A stretch of DNA of 64,000 nt, taken from the NCBI RefSeq assembly GCF_031128465.2, contig NZ_CP155618.1, positions 691,501-755,500 on the forward strand, in the 5' to 3' direction. This DNA comes from Mariniflexile litorale. GTDB lineage: Bacteria > Bacteroidota > Bacteroidia > Flavobacteriales > Flavobacteriaceae. The translations under genes were made by a program, and so were the position numbers. A model generated the notes under the pieces. The model saw only the letters and a list, made by a program, of their open reading frames with translations, was not told the DNA's origin and did no database searches. Below are positions 33,439 through 43,244 of this stretch, in pieces (the stretch's first letter is position 1; every line of letters begins with the position of its first letter).

Positions 33439-35367
33439 TTAATATTCCCACCTCACGAAAGCTTCCATAGCAGCATAATGAGACAAACCTAATTGGTGGT
33501 ATAAATCGGCCGTTTCTCTATTTCTATCTTCTGCACGTTGCCAAAACTCCCTGCTATCGCTTCCTTGAAATACCACCCCATCTTTTTGAGATTGATGTTT
33601 AAAAATACCTTTTCGTTTTTCTAATACTTGGTCGGGGCCCATAGGTATAGCCATTTCAATTTCATCGATGCCCCATTCTTGCCATGCTCCTCTGTACAAC
33701 CAGACCCAACAGTCTTTCATAAACTTTTTTGGTTTAAGTTGTTTTACCGCTTCAAAAACAGCATCTAAACATACTTTATGTGTACCATGAGGATCTGCCA
33801 AATCACCCGCAGCATATATTTGATGTGGTTTTATTTGCTCAATAAGATCCATAGTGATTTGAATATCTTCCTTACCTAAGGGTTTTTTCTCGATTGTACC
33901 CGTTTCATAAAACGGAAGTTCCATGAAATGGATTTGAGCATCGGGAATACCTATAAAGTAAGATGTCGCTTGGGCTTCTCCCTTTCTAATCAAGCCCTTA
34001 ATGTATCGCACCTCGGGGATATCGATCTCGCTTGCTTTTTTATTTTTAAGAAAGGTTTCTGATTTTTTATAGATGTTTTCAGCTTCTATGCTATCTATTC
34101 CAAATTTATCATTGTAATCACATACAAAACTAGCAAAACGAAGTGCTTCATCATCAGCTACAGCGATATTTCCAGAGGTTTGATAACCAACATGGACTTC
34201 ATGCCCTTGCTCATGTAAACGCTTAAAAGTACCTCCCATACTAATAATATCATCATCTGGATGCGGACTAAAAATAAGAACGCGTTTTTTAGCTGGTTCA
34301 GCACGTTCTGGTCGTTTAGCATCATCAGCATTAGGTTTACCTCCTGGCCAACCTGTAATAGTGTTTTGTAGTTTATTAAAAATTTTGATGTTAATATCAT
34401 AAGCAGGCCCCGAATCTGCTAATAAATCGCTCATCCCGTTTTCTATATAATCGGCATCAGTTAACATTAAAATAGGCTTTTTTAAATGAAGCGCTAAACC
34501 TAATACTGCTTTTCTTATTAGTTTATCTGTCCAATTAATTTTTTCAACCAACCAAGGTGTGTTAATACGAGTTAGTTTGGAAGATGCTTCTTTATCCAAT
34601 ACAAAAGTCGCGTTGTTATGTTCTTGTAAAAAAGAAGCAGGTACTAAGTTTGTTACAGAACCTTCAACAGATTGCTTTATGATATGCGACTTCCCTTCAC
34701 CCCAAGCCATAAGTATCACTCTTTTAGCTTCCATGATTTTTTTCACTCCCAGTGTAATGGCCGTTCTAGGCGTATTGTTTAGTCCAGAAAAATCACCACT
34801 TGCAGCCACTCTTGTAATATGATCTAAGGCTACTAATCGAGTTTTTGAGTTTTGTAAAGAACCCGATTCGTTAAATCCAATATGTCCATTACCACCAATA
34901 CCTAATATTTGTAAATCGATACCACCTAAAGCTTCAATTTTTGCTTCGTATTGACTACAATAATCTCCAATAGCATCTTTTGCTAGAGTACCATCTGGGA
35001 TATGATAGTTTTCTGGTAATATATCTACATGATTAAATAGTAATTCTTTCATAAACCTTACATAACTATTTATAGAATCAGGTTCCATTGGGTAGTATTC
35101 ATCTAAATTGAATGACACCACGTTTTTAAAGCTTAAACCTTCTTCTTTATGTAAACGCACTAATTCCGCATACAAACCCTTAGGTGATGAGCCTGTAGCC
35201 AATCCTAATATACAAGGTTGTTTTTGAGCTTGCTTTACTCGTATTAAGTCTGCAATTTCTTTAGCAACCGCTTTAGATGCACTCACGGAATTTTCAAAAA
35301 CAATGGTTCCTGCGTTTTCAAACCTTTTTTCAAAACTTGTAGATTTATCTATACTACTCTTTAACAT
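33439..35367 (-). CDS. nagB: Glucosamine-6-phosphate deaminase fused to PIG-L deacetylase domain
   Basis: This 642-residue cytosolic fusion combines two domains. Residues about 15-280 are NagB: the phosphate loop ATGSSPKGLY, SFNLDEYYP near 85-93, and GIGGNGHIGFNE with His162. They convert GlcN-6-P to fructose 6-phosphate plus ammonia. Residues about 360-640 form a PIG-L/LmbE-type zinc deacetylase domain with SPHPDDD at His369-Asp373. The fusion is common in Bacteroidota, and the role of the second domain is not clear. It is the last gene of the SSS-nagA-nagP-nagB run, 43 bp after the permease. Confidence 0.93.
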   Translation of the reverse strand: MLKSSIDKSTSFEKRFENAGTIVFENSVSASKAVAKEIADLIRVKQAQKQPCILGLATGSSPKGLYAELVRLHKEEGLSFKNVVSFNLDEYYPMEPDSINSYVRFMKELLFNHVDILPENYHIPDGTLAKDAIGDYCSQYEAKIEALGGIDLQILGIGGNGHIGFNESGSLQNSKTRLVALDHITRVAASGDFSGLNNTPRTAITLGVKKIMEAKRVILMAWGEGKSHIIKQSVEGSVTNLVPASFLQEHNNATFVLDKEASSKLTRINTPWLVEKINWTDKLIRKAVLGLALHLKKPILMLTDADYIENGMSDLLADSGPAYDINIKIFNKLQNTITGWPGGKPNADDAKRPERAEPAKKRVLIFSPHPDDDIISMGGTFKRLHEQGHEVHVGYQTSGNIAVADDEALRFASFVCDYNDKFGIDSIEAENIYKKSETFLKNKKASEIDIPEVRYIKGLIRKGEAQATSYFIGIPDAQIHFMELPFYETGTIEKKPLGKEDIQITMDLIEQIKPHQIYAAGDLADPHGTHKVCLDAVFEAVKQLKPKKFMKDCWVWLYRGAWQEWGIDEIEMAIPMGPDQVLEKRKGIFKHQSQKDGVVFQGSDSREFWQRAEDRNRETADLYHQLGLSHYAAMEAFVRWEY

Positions 35368-35410
35368 GTTTTTCGTGTTTTCTTAATTTATATTTTTTCT
35401 TTTAAGCTAT

Positions 35411-36739
35411 TTATTTTCTTGACCAACTTTTATATTTATGCCCTGATATAGCAAAAAATAAAATCAACACATAACATGGTATTAATATCCAATAACTATG
35501 TGTAGAAGCGGTTGCCAGAGCATCGACGTCATTTAATCCACTGGCGATAAGTTCGTGTTTATTCGCATCTACCATTCTGCCATATAGCGGTGGAATGATG
35601 GCCCCGCCCGAAATAGCCATAATCAATAAAGCTGAACCCGTTTTAGTGAATCTCCCTAAACCTTCAAGCGTTAAAGGCCATACTGCTGGCCATACCAAAG
35701 CGTTAGAAATGCCCAATGCAGCCACAAATAAAATGGAAGTAAAGCCGGTTGTAAGTAGAATGCAAATGCTAAAGATAATTCCTAATACGGCACTAATTTT
35801 TAGTGCAGTGCCTTGCTTTAAATATTTAGGTATTAAAATAACCCCTATGGCATAGGTAAATACCATCGCTAACAATGTTAAGGTTGTAAAAAACTTAGCA
35901 TCTGCAGCAGGAAAACCTAATGATATACCATAAGCAATAATAGTATCGCCTGCTATAACTTCTGCTCCTACATATACAAACAACGTTAGTACACCTAACC
36001 ATAAATGTGGAAATTGAAAAATGCTGGTTTTTACAGTCGAGCCTTCTTCGGTCTCATTAACTTCAGGAGCATCTACATTAGGTAGCGGTGCTTTTCTTAT
36101 TAATATACCTAGTATAAATAAAACGATAGCCATAACTAAATAAGGCATAAATACACTATCGGCCATGGTATCTAAAAGCATTCCTTTTTCGTTAATAGAC
36201 GCACTGCCTAATTTTTCTTTTACCTCATCGATACCCGATAATAATAGGGCTCCGAATATTAAAGACCCTAAAGCACCTGCTGTTTTATTTGCTATACCCA
36301 TAATAGCAATACGTTTTGCACCACTATCGATAGGACCTAGTATGGTAATGTATGGGTTTGCTGCTGTTTGCAACAAAGTCATACCGGTACCTTGAATAAA
36401 AATCCCTGCTAAAAACACCCAATAAGTTCTTGCCTCGGCTGCTGGAATAAAAACCAGAGCTCCAATGGCCATTATTACGAGTCCTAGAGACATCCCTTTT
36501 TTATAGCCTATTTTATTTAAAATGTAAGATGCTGGCAGAGCCATTACTACAAATGAGATATAAGATGCTGAAGCTACTAAGTAAGATTGTGCATCGGTTA
36601 GCTCATTAATAGTTTTCATGAATGGAATCAATGCGCCGTTTATCCAGGTTACAAATCCGAATATAAAAAATAAGCTAGCTATAATGATAATAGGAACTAA
36701 ATTATTCTTTTCTGTTGATGTGTTTTGCGATGCTTTCAT
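35411..36739 (-). CDS. nagP: NagP-type sugar permease (MFS, FucP group)
   Basis: This 442-residue inner-membrane protein has about 12 hydrophobic segments. It contains the FucP/NagP-group features FFIFGFVTWINGALIPFMK near residues 20-38 and GTGMTLLQTAANPYITILGP near 117-136. It imports a sugar with protons. GlcNAc is the likely substrate because nagA and nagB flank it. It starts 53 bp after nagA. FucP-group permeases for fucose or glucose look alike, so the substrate is inferred from neighbours. Confidence 0.9.
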   Translation of the reverse strand: MKASQNTSTEKNNLVPIIIIASLFFIFGFVTWINGALIPFMKTINELTDAQSYLVASASYISFVVMALPASYILNKIGYKKGMSLGLVIMAIGALVFIPAAEARTYWVFLAGIFIQGTGMTLLQTAANPYITILGPIDSGAKRIAIMGIANKTAGALGSLIFGALLLSGIDEVKEKLGSASINEKGMLLDTMADSVFMPYLVMAIVLFILGILIRKAPLPNVDAPEVNETEEGSTVKTSIFQFPHLWLGVLTLFVYVGAEVIAGDTIIAYGISLGFPAADAKFFTTLTLLAMVFTYAIGVILIPKYLKQGTALKISAVLGIIFSICILLTTGFTSILFVAALGISNALVWPAVWPLTLEGLGRFTKTGSALLIMAISGGAIIPPLYGRMVDANKHELIASGLNDVDALATASTHSYWILIPCYVLILFFAISGHKYKSWSRK

Positions 36740-36792
36740 AGGTGCTTTTATAAAATTAATTTGTTTGTAATCATGTATTCAAATTTAAAATA

Positions 36793-37926
36793 TTAATTAT
36801 TTATAAATATCTGTTTTCCTGATTTAAAAACACTTAAAATAGATATGGAATTGTTTTTTAATTTAAATAAAACAAAATCATTATCAGTATCACGTATATT
36901 TACCAATTTCTTGGGCTGGATGGATGCCAATGACCAAGCTTCAGATAAACTCAACATATTACTTGAAAAAAGTTTATTAACACAATCCAATAAAGAAACA
37001 GCCGATCCTGCTAACATATTTTTATTACTGCACATAGAAAGCCTTCCTCCTTTTTCTAATGTCACTTTCCCACCAATATGAGATTGATAAACTCCTGTTT
37101 CCATTCCTGCGAACATGGTGGAGTCACTGACTAGAATAACTTTATTTTTTTTAACCTTTAATACTATTTTTAAAAAATTATCAGGCAAATGAAATCCATC
37201 GGCTATAATACTCGGTGTTAATTCAGTATTTGCTAGTTGATCAAAAATAATATTTGAGTTTCTATGAAGCGATAATGGCGCACCATTACCAAGATGGGTG
37301 GACATTGTAGCGCCTGCATTAACAGCTGCTTTTATTTGTTCGTTACTAGCCACCGTATGCCCAATAGAAACAACTATATTATCGACAGCACATTTTTTAA
37401 TAAAATCTATCGAATTATCCCACTCTGGACTTAATGTAATTATCTTAATTCTATTACCTGACGCTTCTTGAAACACTTTAAACAGTTCCCAATCGGGAGC
37501 TTTTATATAATCTTTAGAATGTGCACCCGACGCTTCTTTTACAGGTGAAATAAATGGTCCTTCCAGATGAATACCATTTATATAAGAATTAATTAAAGGG
37601 TTTTTCAGACATAATTCATTTATATTTTTTAAAAGATTTATGATATTTGAGTCTGAATTAGTAATTACAGTTGGGAAGAAAGATAAAACACCTGCTTTGG
37701 CTAAATTATTAATAACATTCAGAAAATCGTCTTCAAGTATTGGAAACGTATTAAAATCGACCCCAGAAAAACCATTTATTTGGAGGTCCAGAAAACCAGG
37801 ACCTAAAAAAATAGTTTCATTATCATTTGTTTCAATATTTTTCTTTGAAACTAATAGATTATCATCAACTACAATTTGAATTAATTCATTTGAAATACAG
37901 TCAATACAATTAATCATTTCTTTCAT
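36793..37926 (-). CDS. nagA: N-acetylglucosamine-6-phosphate deacetylase
   Basis: This 377-residue cytosolic amidohydrolase removes acetate from GlcNAc-6-P to give GlcN-6-P for nagB. Visible family motifs are FLDLQINGFSGVDFN near residues 45-59, GIHLEGPFIS near 118-127, and GHTVAS and STHLGNGAPL with metal-binding histidines. IIADGFHLP and the catalytic aspartate in LVSDSTMFAG follow. It lies 28 bp after the SSS transporter and 53 bp before nagP. No GlcNAc kinase is seen in the window. Confidence 0.94.
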   Translation of the reverse strand: MKEMINCIDCISNELIQIVVDDNLLVSKKNIETNDNETIFLGPGFLDLQINGFSGVDFNTFPILEDDFLNVINNLAKAGVLSFFPTVITNSDSNIINLLKNINELCLKNPLINSYINGIHLEGPFISPVKEASGAHSKDYIKAPDWELFKVFQEASGNRIKIITLSPEWDNSIDFIKKCAVDNIVVSIGHTVASNEQIKAAVNAGATMSTHLGNGAPLSLHRNSNIIFDQLANTELTPSIIADGFHLPDNFLKIVLKVKKNKVILVSDSTMFAGMETGVYQSHIGGKVTLEKGGRLSMCSNKNMLAGSAVSLLDCVNKLFSSNMLSLSEAWSLASIQPKKLVNIRDTDNDFVLFKLKNNSISILSVFKSGKQIFINN

Positions 37927-37954
37927 TCTAAATTTATTTCAATAGTATTAAAAT

Positions 37955-39439
37955 TTAATTTTCGTCTTTTTTATCAATAGCTTTTAATAAGTCCAATACC
38001 TCTGTTGAAACTTCTTTTTTATTTATAAGACCAAAAAATATGTATAAAACAATAGAGACTATTAAAGGCAAGCTTATCTCTAGAGCAAAAGGCATACTGA
38101 AGGCGTAAATTTTAATTAAGGCAAATGTGAACAAGCCTCCAAAAACAGAAACCAATGCAGCTGTAGAGCCACTTCTTTTAAATAATGGAAGCATACCTAA
38201 CAACATAGGTACTGCAATTGGACCAACGAGCGCTGCAAACCAAGTAACTATCAACCCTAAAATACCTCCAAAAGATTCGTATTGAGTTGCAATAAGTATG
38301 GTAAAAAATATAAAAATAAACGTTACTTTTCTCGCTACTATTAACGGATTTATTGATTCAGAAATATTAAATCTCTTAAAATGAAGAGGCAAAATATCTC
38401 TGGTTATCACTGCTGAAATAGTATTCGCATCACTAGATGTCATAGACATGGTGGTTGCAAACATGGATGCCAGCACTAAACCAATCATTCCTTTTGGCAA
38501 GAGAGTGATTGTTAATAATCCATAAGATTCTGTAGGATCTTCTAAGTTGGGTAATAAAATAGGTGCCGCCCACATTGGGAAAAATAATATTAATGGCCAA
38601 ATTAAGTATAAAACACCCGATAATATGGCTGCCCTTTTAGTATTTAATTCATTTGGCGAGGAAATATATTTCGTTGCTAAATTCCAAGTACCTCCATTAT
38701 AGCTTAGCATATTTATAAATAAGAAAGCTAAAGCAAAACCAACCGTGTAAGGTTCTGTAAAGGGTTCGCTATTCTTAGCAGGTAATTTATCCCAAATAGT
38801 AAAAACAGAATCTAATCCTCCAAGTTTGGATGTGGCAGCAAAAAACATGGCAATACCAGCACCTATTTGAACAATAAATTGCACAAAATCACTTACAGTT
38901 ACCGCCCATAATCCTCCTATGGTTATATAGATAATTGATATACCTCCAGAAAAAAGAACCCCATAAAGAATTGGAATACCTGTAAATACTTTTAATAAAA
39001 TAGCAATAGCCGCCCATTTAGCAGCAACATCAAATAATTTTAGAATAACACCACTCCAAGCAATAACTTGTTGTGTTTTTACACCATACCTTATGGAAAG
39101 ATATTCTAAAGGTGATTGTATGCCTATTTTTTTTCGTAATCTCACCCAACGTACTGGAAATATATTAATAGTTACTAAAATAGATATACCAACCGTCATT
39201 GCCCACCAAACATATATAGAAAACCCGTGTGTATAGGCTAATCCTGCATAAGCCACAAATACAGCACCACTGTAACCAGATACATGATGAGATATACCAG
39301 ATAACCACCAAGGCATGTTACCTCCAGCTGTAAAATAATCACCTGAATCTTTATTTTTAAAATGTGCCCAAACCCCAATAACTACCATTATTATAAAAAA
39401 TATAATAATTACAATCCAATCTAATAGTTCTAGCGTCAT
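37955..39439 (-). CDS. Sodium:solute symporter (SSS family)
   Basis: This 494-residue inner-membrane protein has about 13 hydrophobic segments and the SSS-family pattern. It has YFTAGGNMPWWLSGISHHVSGYSG near the N-terminus and the Na+/substrate-binding-type GLVLASMFATTMSMTSSDANTIS near residues 315-337. SSS members import sugars, sialic acid or amino acids with Na+. The family alone does not give the substrate. It heads the nag run, and an operator-like 13-mer lies at 39483-39495, about 45 bp upstream. It could bring in a sugar distinct from the one taken by NagP. Confidence 0.9.
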   Translation of the reverse strand: MTLELLDWIVIIIFFIIMVVIGVWAHFKNKDSGDYFTAGGNMPWWLSGISHHVSGYSGAVFVAYAGLAYTHGFSIYVWWAMTVGISILVTINIFPVRWVRLRKKIGIQSPLEYLSIRYGVKTQQVIAWSGVILKLFDVAAKWAAIAILLKVFTGIPILYGVLFSGGISIIYITIGGLWAVTVSDFVQFIVQIGAGIAMFFAATSKLGGLDSVFTIWDKLPAKNSEPFTEPYTVGFALAFLFINMLSYNGGTWNLATKYISSPNELNTKRAAILSGVLYLIWPLILFFPMWAAPILLPNLEDPTESYGLLTITLLPKGMIGLVLASMFATTMSMTSSDANTISAVITRDILPLHFKRFNISESINPLIVARKVTFIFIFFTILIATQYESFGGILGLIVTWFAALVGPIAVPMLLGMLPLFKRSGSTAALVSVFGGLFTFALIKIYAFSMPFALEISLPLIVSIVLYIFFGLINKKEVSTEVLDLLKAIDKKDEN

Positions 39440-39482
39440 GTTAGGTTCTTTTTAAGTTATTTATTTAACAAATCTATTTTTT

Positions 39483-39495
39483 ATTTACGGTAACG
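39483..39495. promoter_or_regulatory. Operator-like site of the third LacI regulator (transporter side)
   Basis: ATTTACGGTAACG contains the odd palindrome TTAC-G-GTAA. The same 13-mer, followed in both cases by three variable bases and CTC, occurs at 40833-40845. A -7-like TATTTTTG (39508-39501, minus) lies just upstream. Confidence 0.65.
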
Positions 39496-39558
39496 TACCT
39501 CAAAAATATGAAAAAAAATATATTAACCTAATATTATTTAAAAAAAGGACTCAAATAA

Positions 39559-40611
39559 TTAATAGTATTTATAATTCTTTTTAGTTATTATATCTAAAGG
39601 CATGATTATTTCTTTCTCAACTTCTTTCTTAAGAACAACATGTTCAAACAACTTATAAACAGCTTGATACCCTTGTTCTTCTGGTCGTTGGCAAATTAAA
39701 AAATCTATAATCTCTTTTTCAAGGTATTCAATATCTTCATTAAAAAAATCATAACCAATAAGATAGATTTTTTCACCAGCTCTCTTTTCAAAATATTTAG
39801 CTATATATGCTACTTTTGAATTAGGAATAAAAACGCCTTTGATCATAGGATTCTCTTCTAAAGTTTGAGTCAACATCCTATTAATAGCATTTTCATTAAA
39901 ATCTGTGATTACTAAGGATTTAGTAACTATTGAATTATTCTTTTCTTTCAAATATGCATTCATGCCCTTTTCTTTTAGGCCTATGATACCTTCCGTATCC
40001 ATAGTATCTTTTAAATGTAAAATAAGGATTTCACCTTTATTAAAACAGTAATTAAATAACTGAGCTGCCAACTCTCCACTTTCAAATAAAGGTTGCTGAA
40101 TACTACATAACGAATCTATCTTCCTAACATTAGAATCAATGAAAACGTAGGGACGCTTTTTCTCTTTACAATCTTCTAATAAAATTTCAATTTCATCAGC
40201 AAACTTAGAAGTTAAAACCAATCCTTGAATATCACTATTAATCAATTCAAGTACTTTCTTTCTAATTTCTTTATTATTATCTTGTTTAAACGTGAAAGTT
40301 TTAATCTTAATACGGTATTGTGACAACTCTTTTTGAGCTTTTACAATCCCTTTCATTGGAAACTCCCAATACCCAGACCCTTCAGAAATATTTGGTAATA
40401 AAACCCCTAAAACAATTTTTTTACTCTTTGAAAGGTTACTAGCCATAATATTAGGCTGATAACCCATTTTTTCTATTACTTTTAATACCTTATCCTTTGT
40501 TTTTTTACTTACACCTGCACGGTTATGTATTACACGATCCACCGTAGCCAGAGCCACATTAGCTGCCTTAGCAACATCTTTAATCCCTATTATTCGTTCA
40601 TCACTATCCAT
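39559..40611 (-). CDS. LacI-family regulator (third in window)
   Basis: This 350-residue regulator has an N-terminal HTH (GIKDVAKAANVALATVDRVIHNRAGVS, about residues 9-35). A hinge (NIMASNLSKSKK, about 54-65) and a periplasmic-binding-protein-like effector domain follow. The effector domain is shifted in sequence from the other two LacI proteins. It lies between the SSS transporter and the divergent CBM9-like gene. The 13-bp site shared by those two promoters is the best operator candidate. Confidence 0.9.
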   Translation of the reverse strand: MDSDERIIGIKDVAKAANVALATVDRVIHNRAGVSKKTKDKVLKVIEKMGYQPNIMASNLSKSKKIVLGVLLPNISEGSGYWEFPMKGIVKAQKELSQYRIKIKTFTFKQDNNKEIRKKVLELINSDIQGLVLTSKFADEIEILLEDCKEKKRPYVFIDSNVRKIDSLCSIQQPLFESGELAAQLFNYCFNKGEILILHLKDTMDTEGIIGLKEKGMNAYLKEKNNSIVTKSLVITDFNENAINRMLTQTLEENPMIKGVFIPNSKVAYIAKYFEKRAGEKIYLIGYDFFNEDIEYLEKEIIDFLICQRPEEQGYQAVYKLFEHVVLKKEVEKEIIMPLDIITKKNYKYY

Positions 40612-40958
40612 ACTATTTTTTTACAATATCTGTTTAAAAACTAAACAGGTTGAATCATCTTAAAAACCCCTATTGTATTATGTTTTACATAACAAAATTA
40701 AACTATACAAACGTGTTGTTAAATTCTTTTTCGCTTTAAATTCAATATAAACTTACTTTTACGGCAAAAAATAAATCAACAGATTGTTAATTATTTCAAA
40801 TTGACCAATTCCAAACTTAAATATTTAATTACATTTACGGTAACGAAACTCAATTTTTACAAAAAAACATAATTATTACCACACTAAAAAATGATTAGTC
40901 GTATTGTTTTTAGTAATTAGCTCTGAAAATAAAATATTAATTAGAATAAAAATATTTC
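40612..40958 (+). other. Divergent control region
   Basis: This 347-bp stretch lies between the LacI gene and the CBM9-like gene. It holds the 13-bp operator-like site at 40833 and a weaker partial match (TTTTACGG, 40757-40764). No gene is evident. Confidence 0.5.
40833..40845. promoter_or_regulatory. Operator-like site of the third LacI regulator (CBM9 side)
   Basis: ATTTACGGTAACG, identical to 39483-39495, lies 113 bp before the GTG start of the CBM9-like gene. Confidence 0.65.
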
Positions 40959-41603
40959 GTGAAGGAAAAATTAATAATCCCTAATATCTCTAACTCTTCA
41001 AATAAACAAAAAGACTTTGAAAAAGTTTTAAAATTGTCTGATTATCATCATATCGACCAATATCCATGGGGAAAAACGGATGAATTTCAAAAAATACGTT
41101 TTAAAATTGCTCACAACAATAAAAACATTTACTTATACTACGATGTTACGGAGCCTGAAATGATGGCGAAATATTCCAACCACAACGACCCTGTATGTAA
41201 AGATAGTTGTGTAGAGTTTTTCATAGCATTTGAAAAAGATGCAAACTATTATAATTTTGAATTTAATTCTTTAGGCACGTGCCTTTTGGCATGGGGACCT
41301 GACAGATATAACAGGCAATTACTAGATACCAAGAAAATAAATTTAATAAAAGTAAAAACGAAAATAAAACGAGTTAACAAAAATGGTTTAACACTATTTA
41401 ATTGGAAAACATTTATAAAAATTCCATTAAAAACCTTTTCATTTAGTAGTATAAAATCTCTTGAAAACATTAAAGCAAGAGCAAACTTTTACAAATGTGG
41501 TGACGACCTATCTAAACCTCATTACATCACCTGGAACACTATAAAATCTGAAAAACCTGATTTTCATTTAAAATCTTACTTTGGAGACATTGAATTTGAT
41601 TAG
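40959..41603 (+). CDS. CBM9-like protein without signal peptide
   Basis: This 214-residue protein resembles the carbohydrate-binding family 9-like (DOMON-type) beta sandwich. The order is FKIAHNNKNIYLYYDVTEPEM near residues 48-68, CKDSCVEFFIAFEKD near 81-95, FNSLGTCLLAWGPDR near 102-116 and the late KARANFYKCGD. The start is GTG 40959, and an in-frame stop at 40947-40949 excludes an upstream start. There is no signal peptide, so it appears cytosolic, which is unusual for this fold. It is divergent from the LacI gene and shares its operator-like site. Confidence 0.75.
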   Translation: MKEKLIIPNISNSSNKQKDFEKVLKLSDYHHIDQYPWGKTDEFQKIRFKIAHNNKNIYLYYDVTEPEMMAKYSNHNDPVCKDSCVEFFIAFEKDANYYNFEFNSLGTCLLAWGPDRYNRQLLDTKKINLIKVKTKIKRVNKNGLTLFNWKTFIKIPLKTFSFSSIKSLENIKARANFYKCGDDLSKPHYITWNTIKSEKPDFHLKSYFGDIEFD

Positions 41604-41697
41604 ACTATAAAAAAACAAATCATTTTATAAACCCAATTGATTACAATAAATTTCTCTTCCATATTATTTAGTCAGACATTTAGACATTATATAAAAT

Positions 41698-43224
41698 TTA
41701 CAACTTAAACCAATTTTTTATCATTTCACTTTCTGTATTTAATTCAGAATGATAAATATGTTCGTTTTTTAAAGCATCATATGTATAATCTTTGCTCCAA
41801 ATTTCGAAACTTTTAGAAACTGCTTCAATCGCATCGCAAATAAATCCAACTTCTGCGTTTGTCATGGTAGGATGTACAGACATTCTAACCCACCCTGGAC
41901 GCTCTATTAAACAGCCTACAAGGATTTTCTTTTCTATAAATTTTGAAGTGGTCTTATCTACATTTAATAAATAATGTCCGTAAGTACCTGCACAAGAACA
42001 TCCTCCACGAGTTTGCACTCCAAACCTATCATTTAATAATTTGACTATTAAATTGTAATGGGCATTTTCAATATAGAATGAAAATACACTTAATCTATTG
42101 GTATGTTCTGAAGCTAATATTTTTAGATTTTTAATATTTTTAAGTCTTCCAAAGATAATGGCATTCAATTCGTGTTCTCTATCTAAAATATTTTGAATAC
42201 CCATTTTCTCTTTCAATTGAATAGAAAGGGCTATTCTGATAGCCTGTAAAAACCCAGGTGTACCACCATCTTCTCGGGTTTCTATATCATCAATATAATC
42301 ATGGTCTCCCCAAGGGTTTGTATAGTTTACGGTACCTCCACCTGGATTATCAGGAACTAAGTTTTTGTACAATTTTTTATTAAATATTAAAACACCCGAA
42401 GTTCCAGGACCTCCTAAAAATTTATGTGGTGAAAAAGTAATAGCATCTAAATATTCATCTTCATCGACTGGGTGCATATCTATCATAACATAAGGTGCAG
42501 AACACGCAAAATCTACAAAACATAAACCATTATTTTGATGCATTATCTTGGCGATGTCATGGTATGGTGTGATAATGCCAGTAACATTTGAACAGCCTGT
42601 AATAGCAGCAATTTTAATAGGTGTCTCATTGTATTTTTGTAACAACCCTACTAAGCTTTCTAAACAAGGCAATCCATCTTTGTTCGATGGAATTACTATT
42701 ACCTTTGCGATAGTTTCTAACCAAGAAGTTTGATTAGAATGATGCTCCATATGCGATACAAAAACAATTGGTCTTTTTTCTTCTGGAACTACGGTATGAT
42801 CTTTTAAATTTTCATTGAGTTTGATACCTAAGATACGCTGAAACTTATTAATAGCTCCCGTCATGCCTGTACCTACAGTAATTAGAATATCGTCGTTTGA
42901 GGCATTAACATGTTTCTTAATAATTTGTCTGGCTTCATGATAGGCATGCGTCATCACACTACCTGTAATAGACGTTTCGGTGTGTGTGTTTGCTACAAAA
43001 GGGCCTATATCATTTAAAAGCTTCTCTTCTATGGGTCTATATAAACGCCCGCTTGCTGTCCAATCGGCATAGATAATTTTCTTTTCTCCATAAGGAGATA
43101 AAAAAGATGTATTTAAGCCTACTATGTTTTCTCTAAATGACGCAAAATAGGCTTCAAGATTTGGTATTGACACCTTTGACTTGTTAGTATTTGTAACTTT
43201 TTGGGTATTTTCAATGATACTCAT
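41698..43224 (-). CDS. Class-V aminotransferase/cysteine desulfurase-like PLP enzyme
   Basis: This 508-residue PLP enzyme has the class-V fold. The Schiff-base lysine is Lys268 in TFSPHKFLGGPGTSGVL, and SHMEHHSNQTSW near residues 157-168 is the cofactor-stacking His region. RGGCSCAG at 406-412 places two cysteines where cysteine desulfurases carry their persulfide cysteine. Cysteine desulfurase or lyase activity is possible but the substrate is unproven. It lies 20 bp after dsbD as the last gene of the M16-nDsbD-DsbD run. No iron-sulfur scaffold gene is nearby. Confidence 0.85.
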   Translation of the reverse strand: MSIIENTQKVTNTNKSKVSIPNLEAYFASFRENIVGLNTSFLSPYGEKKIIYADWTASGRLYRPIEEKLLNDIGPFVANTHTETSITGSVMTHAYHEARQIIKKHVNASNDDILITVGTGMTGAINKFQRILGIKLNENLKDHTVVPEEKRPIVFVSHMEHHSNQTSWLETIAKVIVIPSNKDGLPCLESLVGLLQKYNETPIKIAAITGCSNVTGIITPYHDIAKIMHQNNGLCFVDFACSAPYVMIDMHPVDEDEYLDAITFSPHKFLGGPGTSGVLIFNKKLYKNLVPDNPGGGTVNYTNPWGDHDYIDDIETREDGGTPGFLQAIRIALSIQLKEKMGIQNILDREHELNAIIFGRLKNIKNLKILASEHTNRLSVFSFYIENAHYNLIVKLLNDRFGVQTRGGCSCAGTYGHYLLNVDKTTSKFIEKKILVGCLIERPGWVRMSVHPTMTNAEVGFICDAIEAVSKSFEIWSKDYTYDALKNEHIYHSELNTESEMIKNWFKL

Positions 43225-43244
43225 GTTCTTAAGTTTTAAGAAAA

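Noticed and set aside
34158-34400. Frames antisense to or in other frames of nagB, susC, dsbD, M16 and the large GH gene
   Set aside because: They lie inside well-supported genes, have no family features and are best explained as shadow frames.
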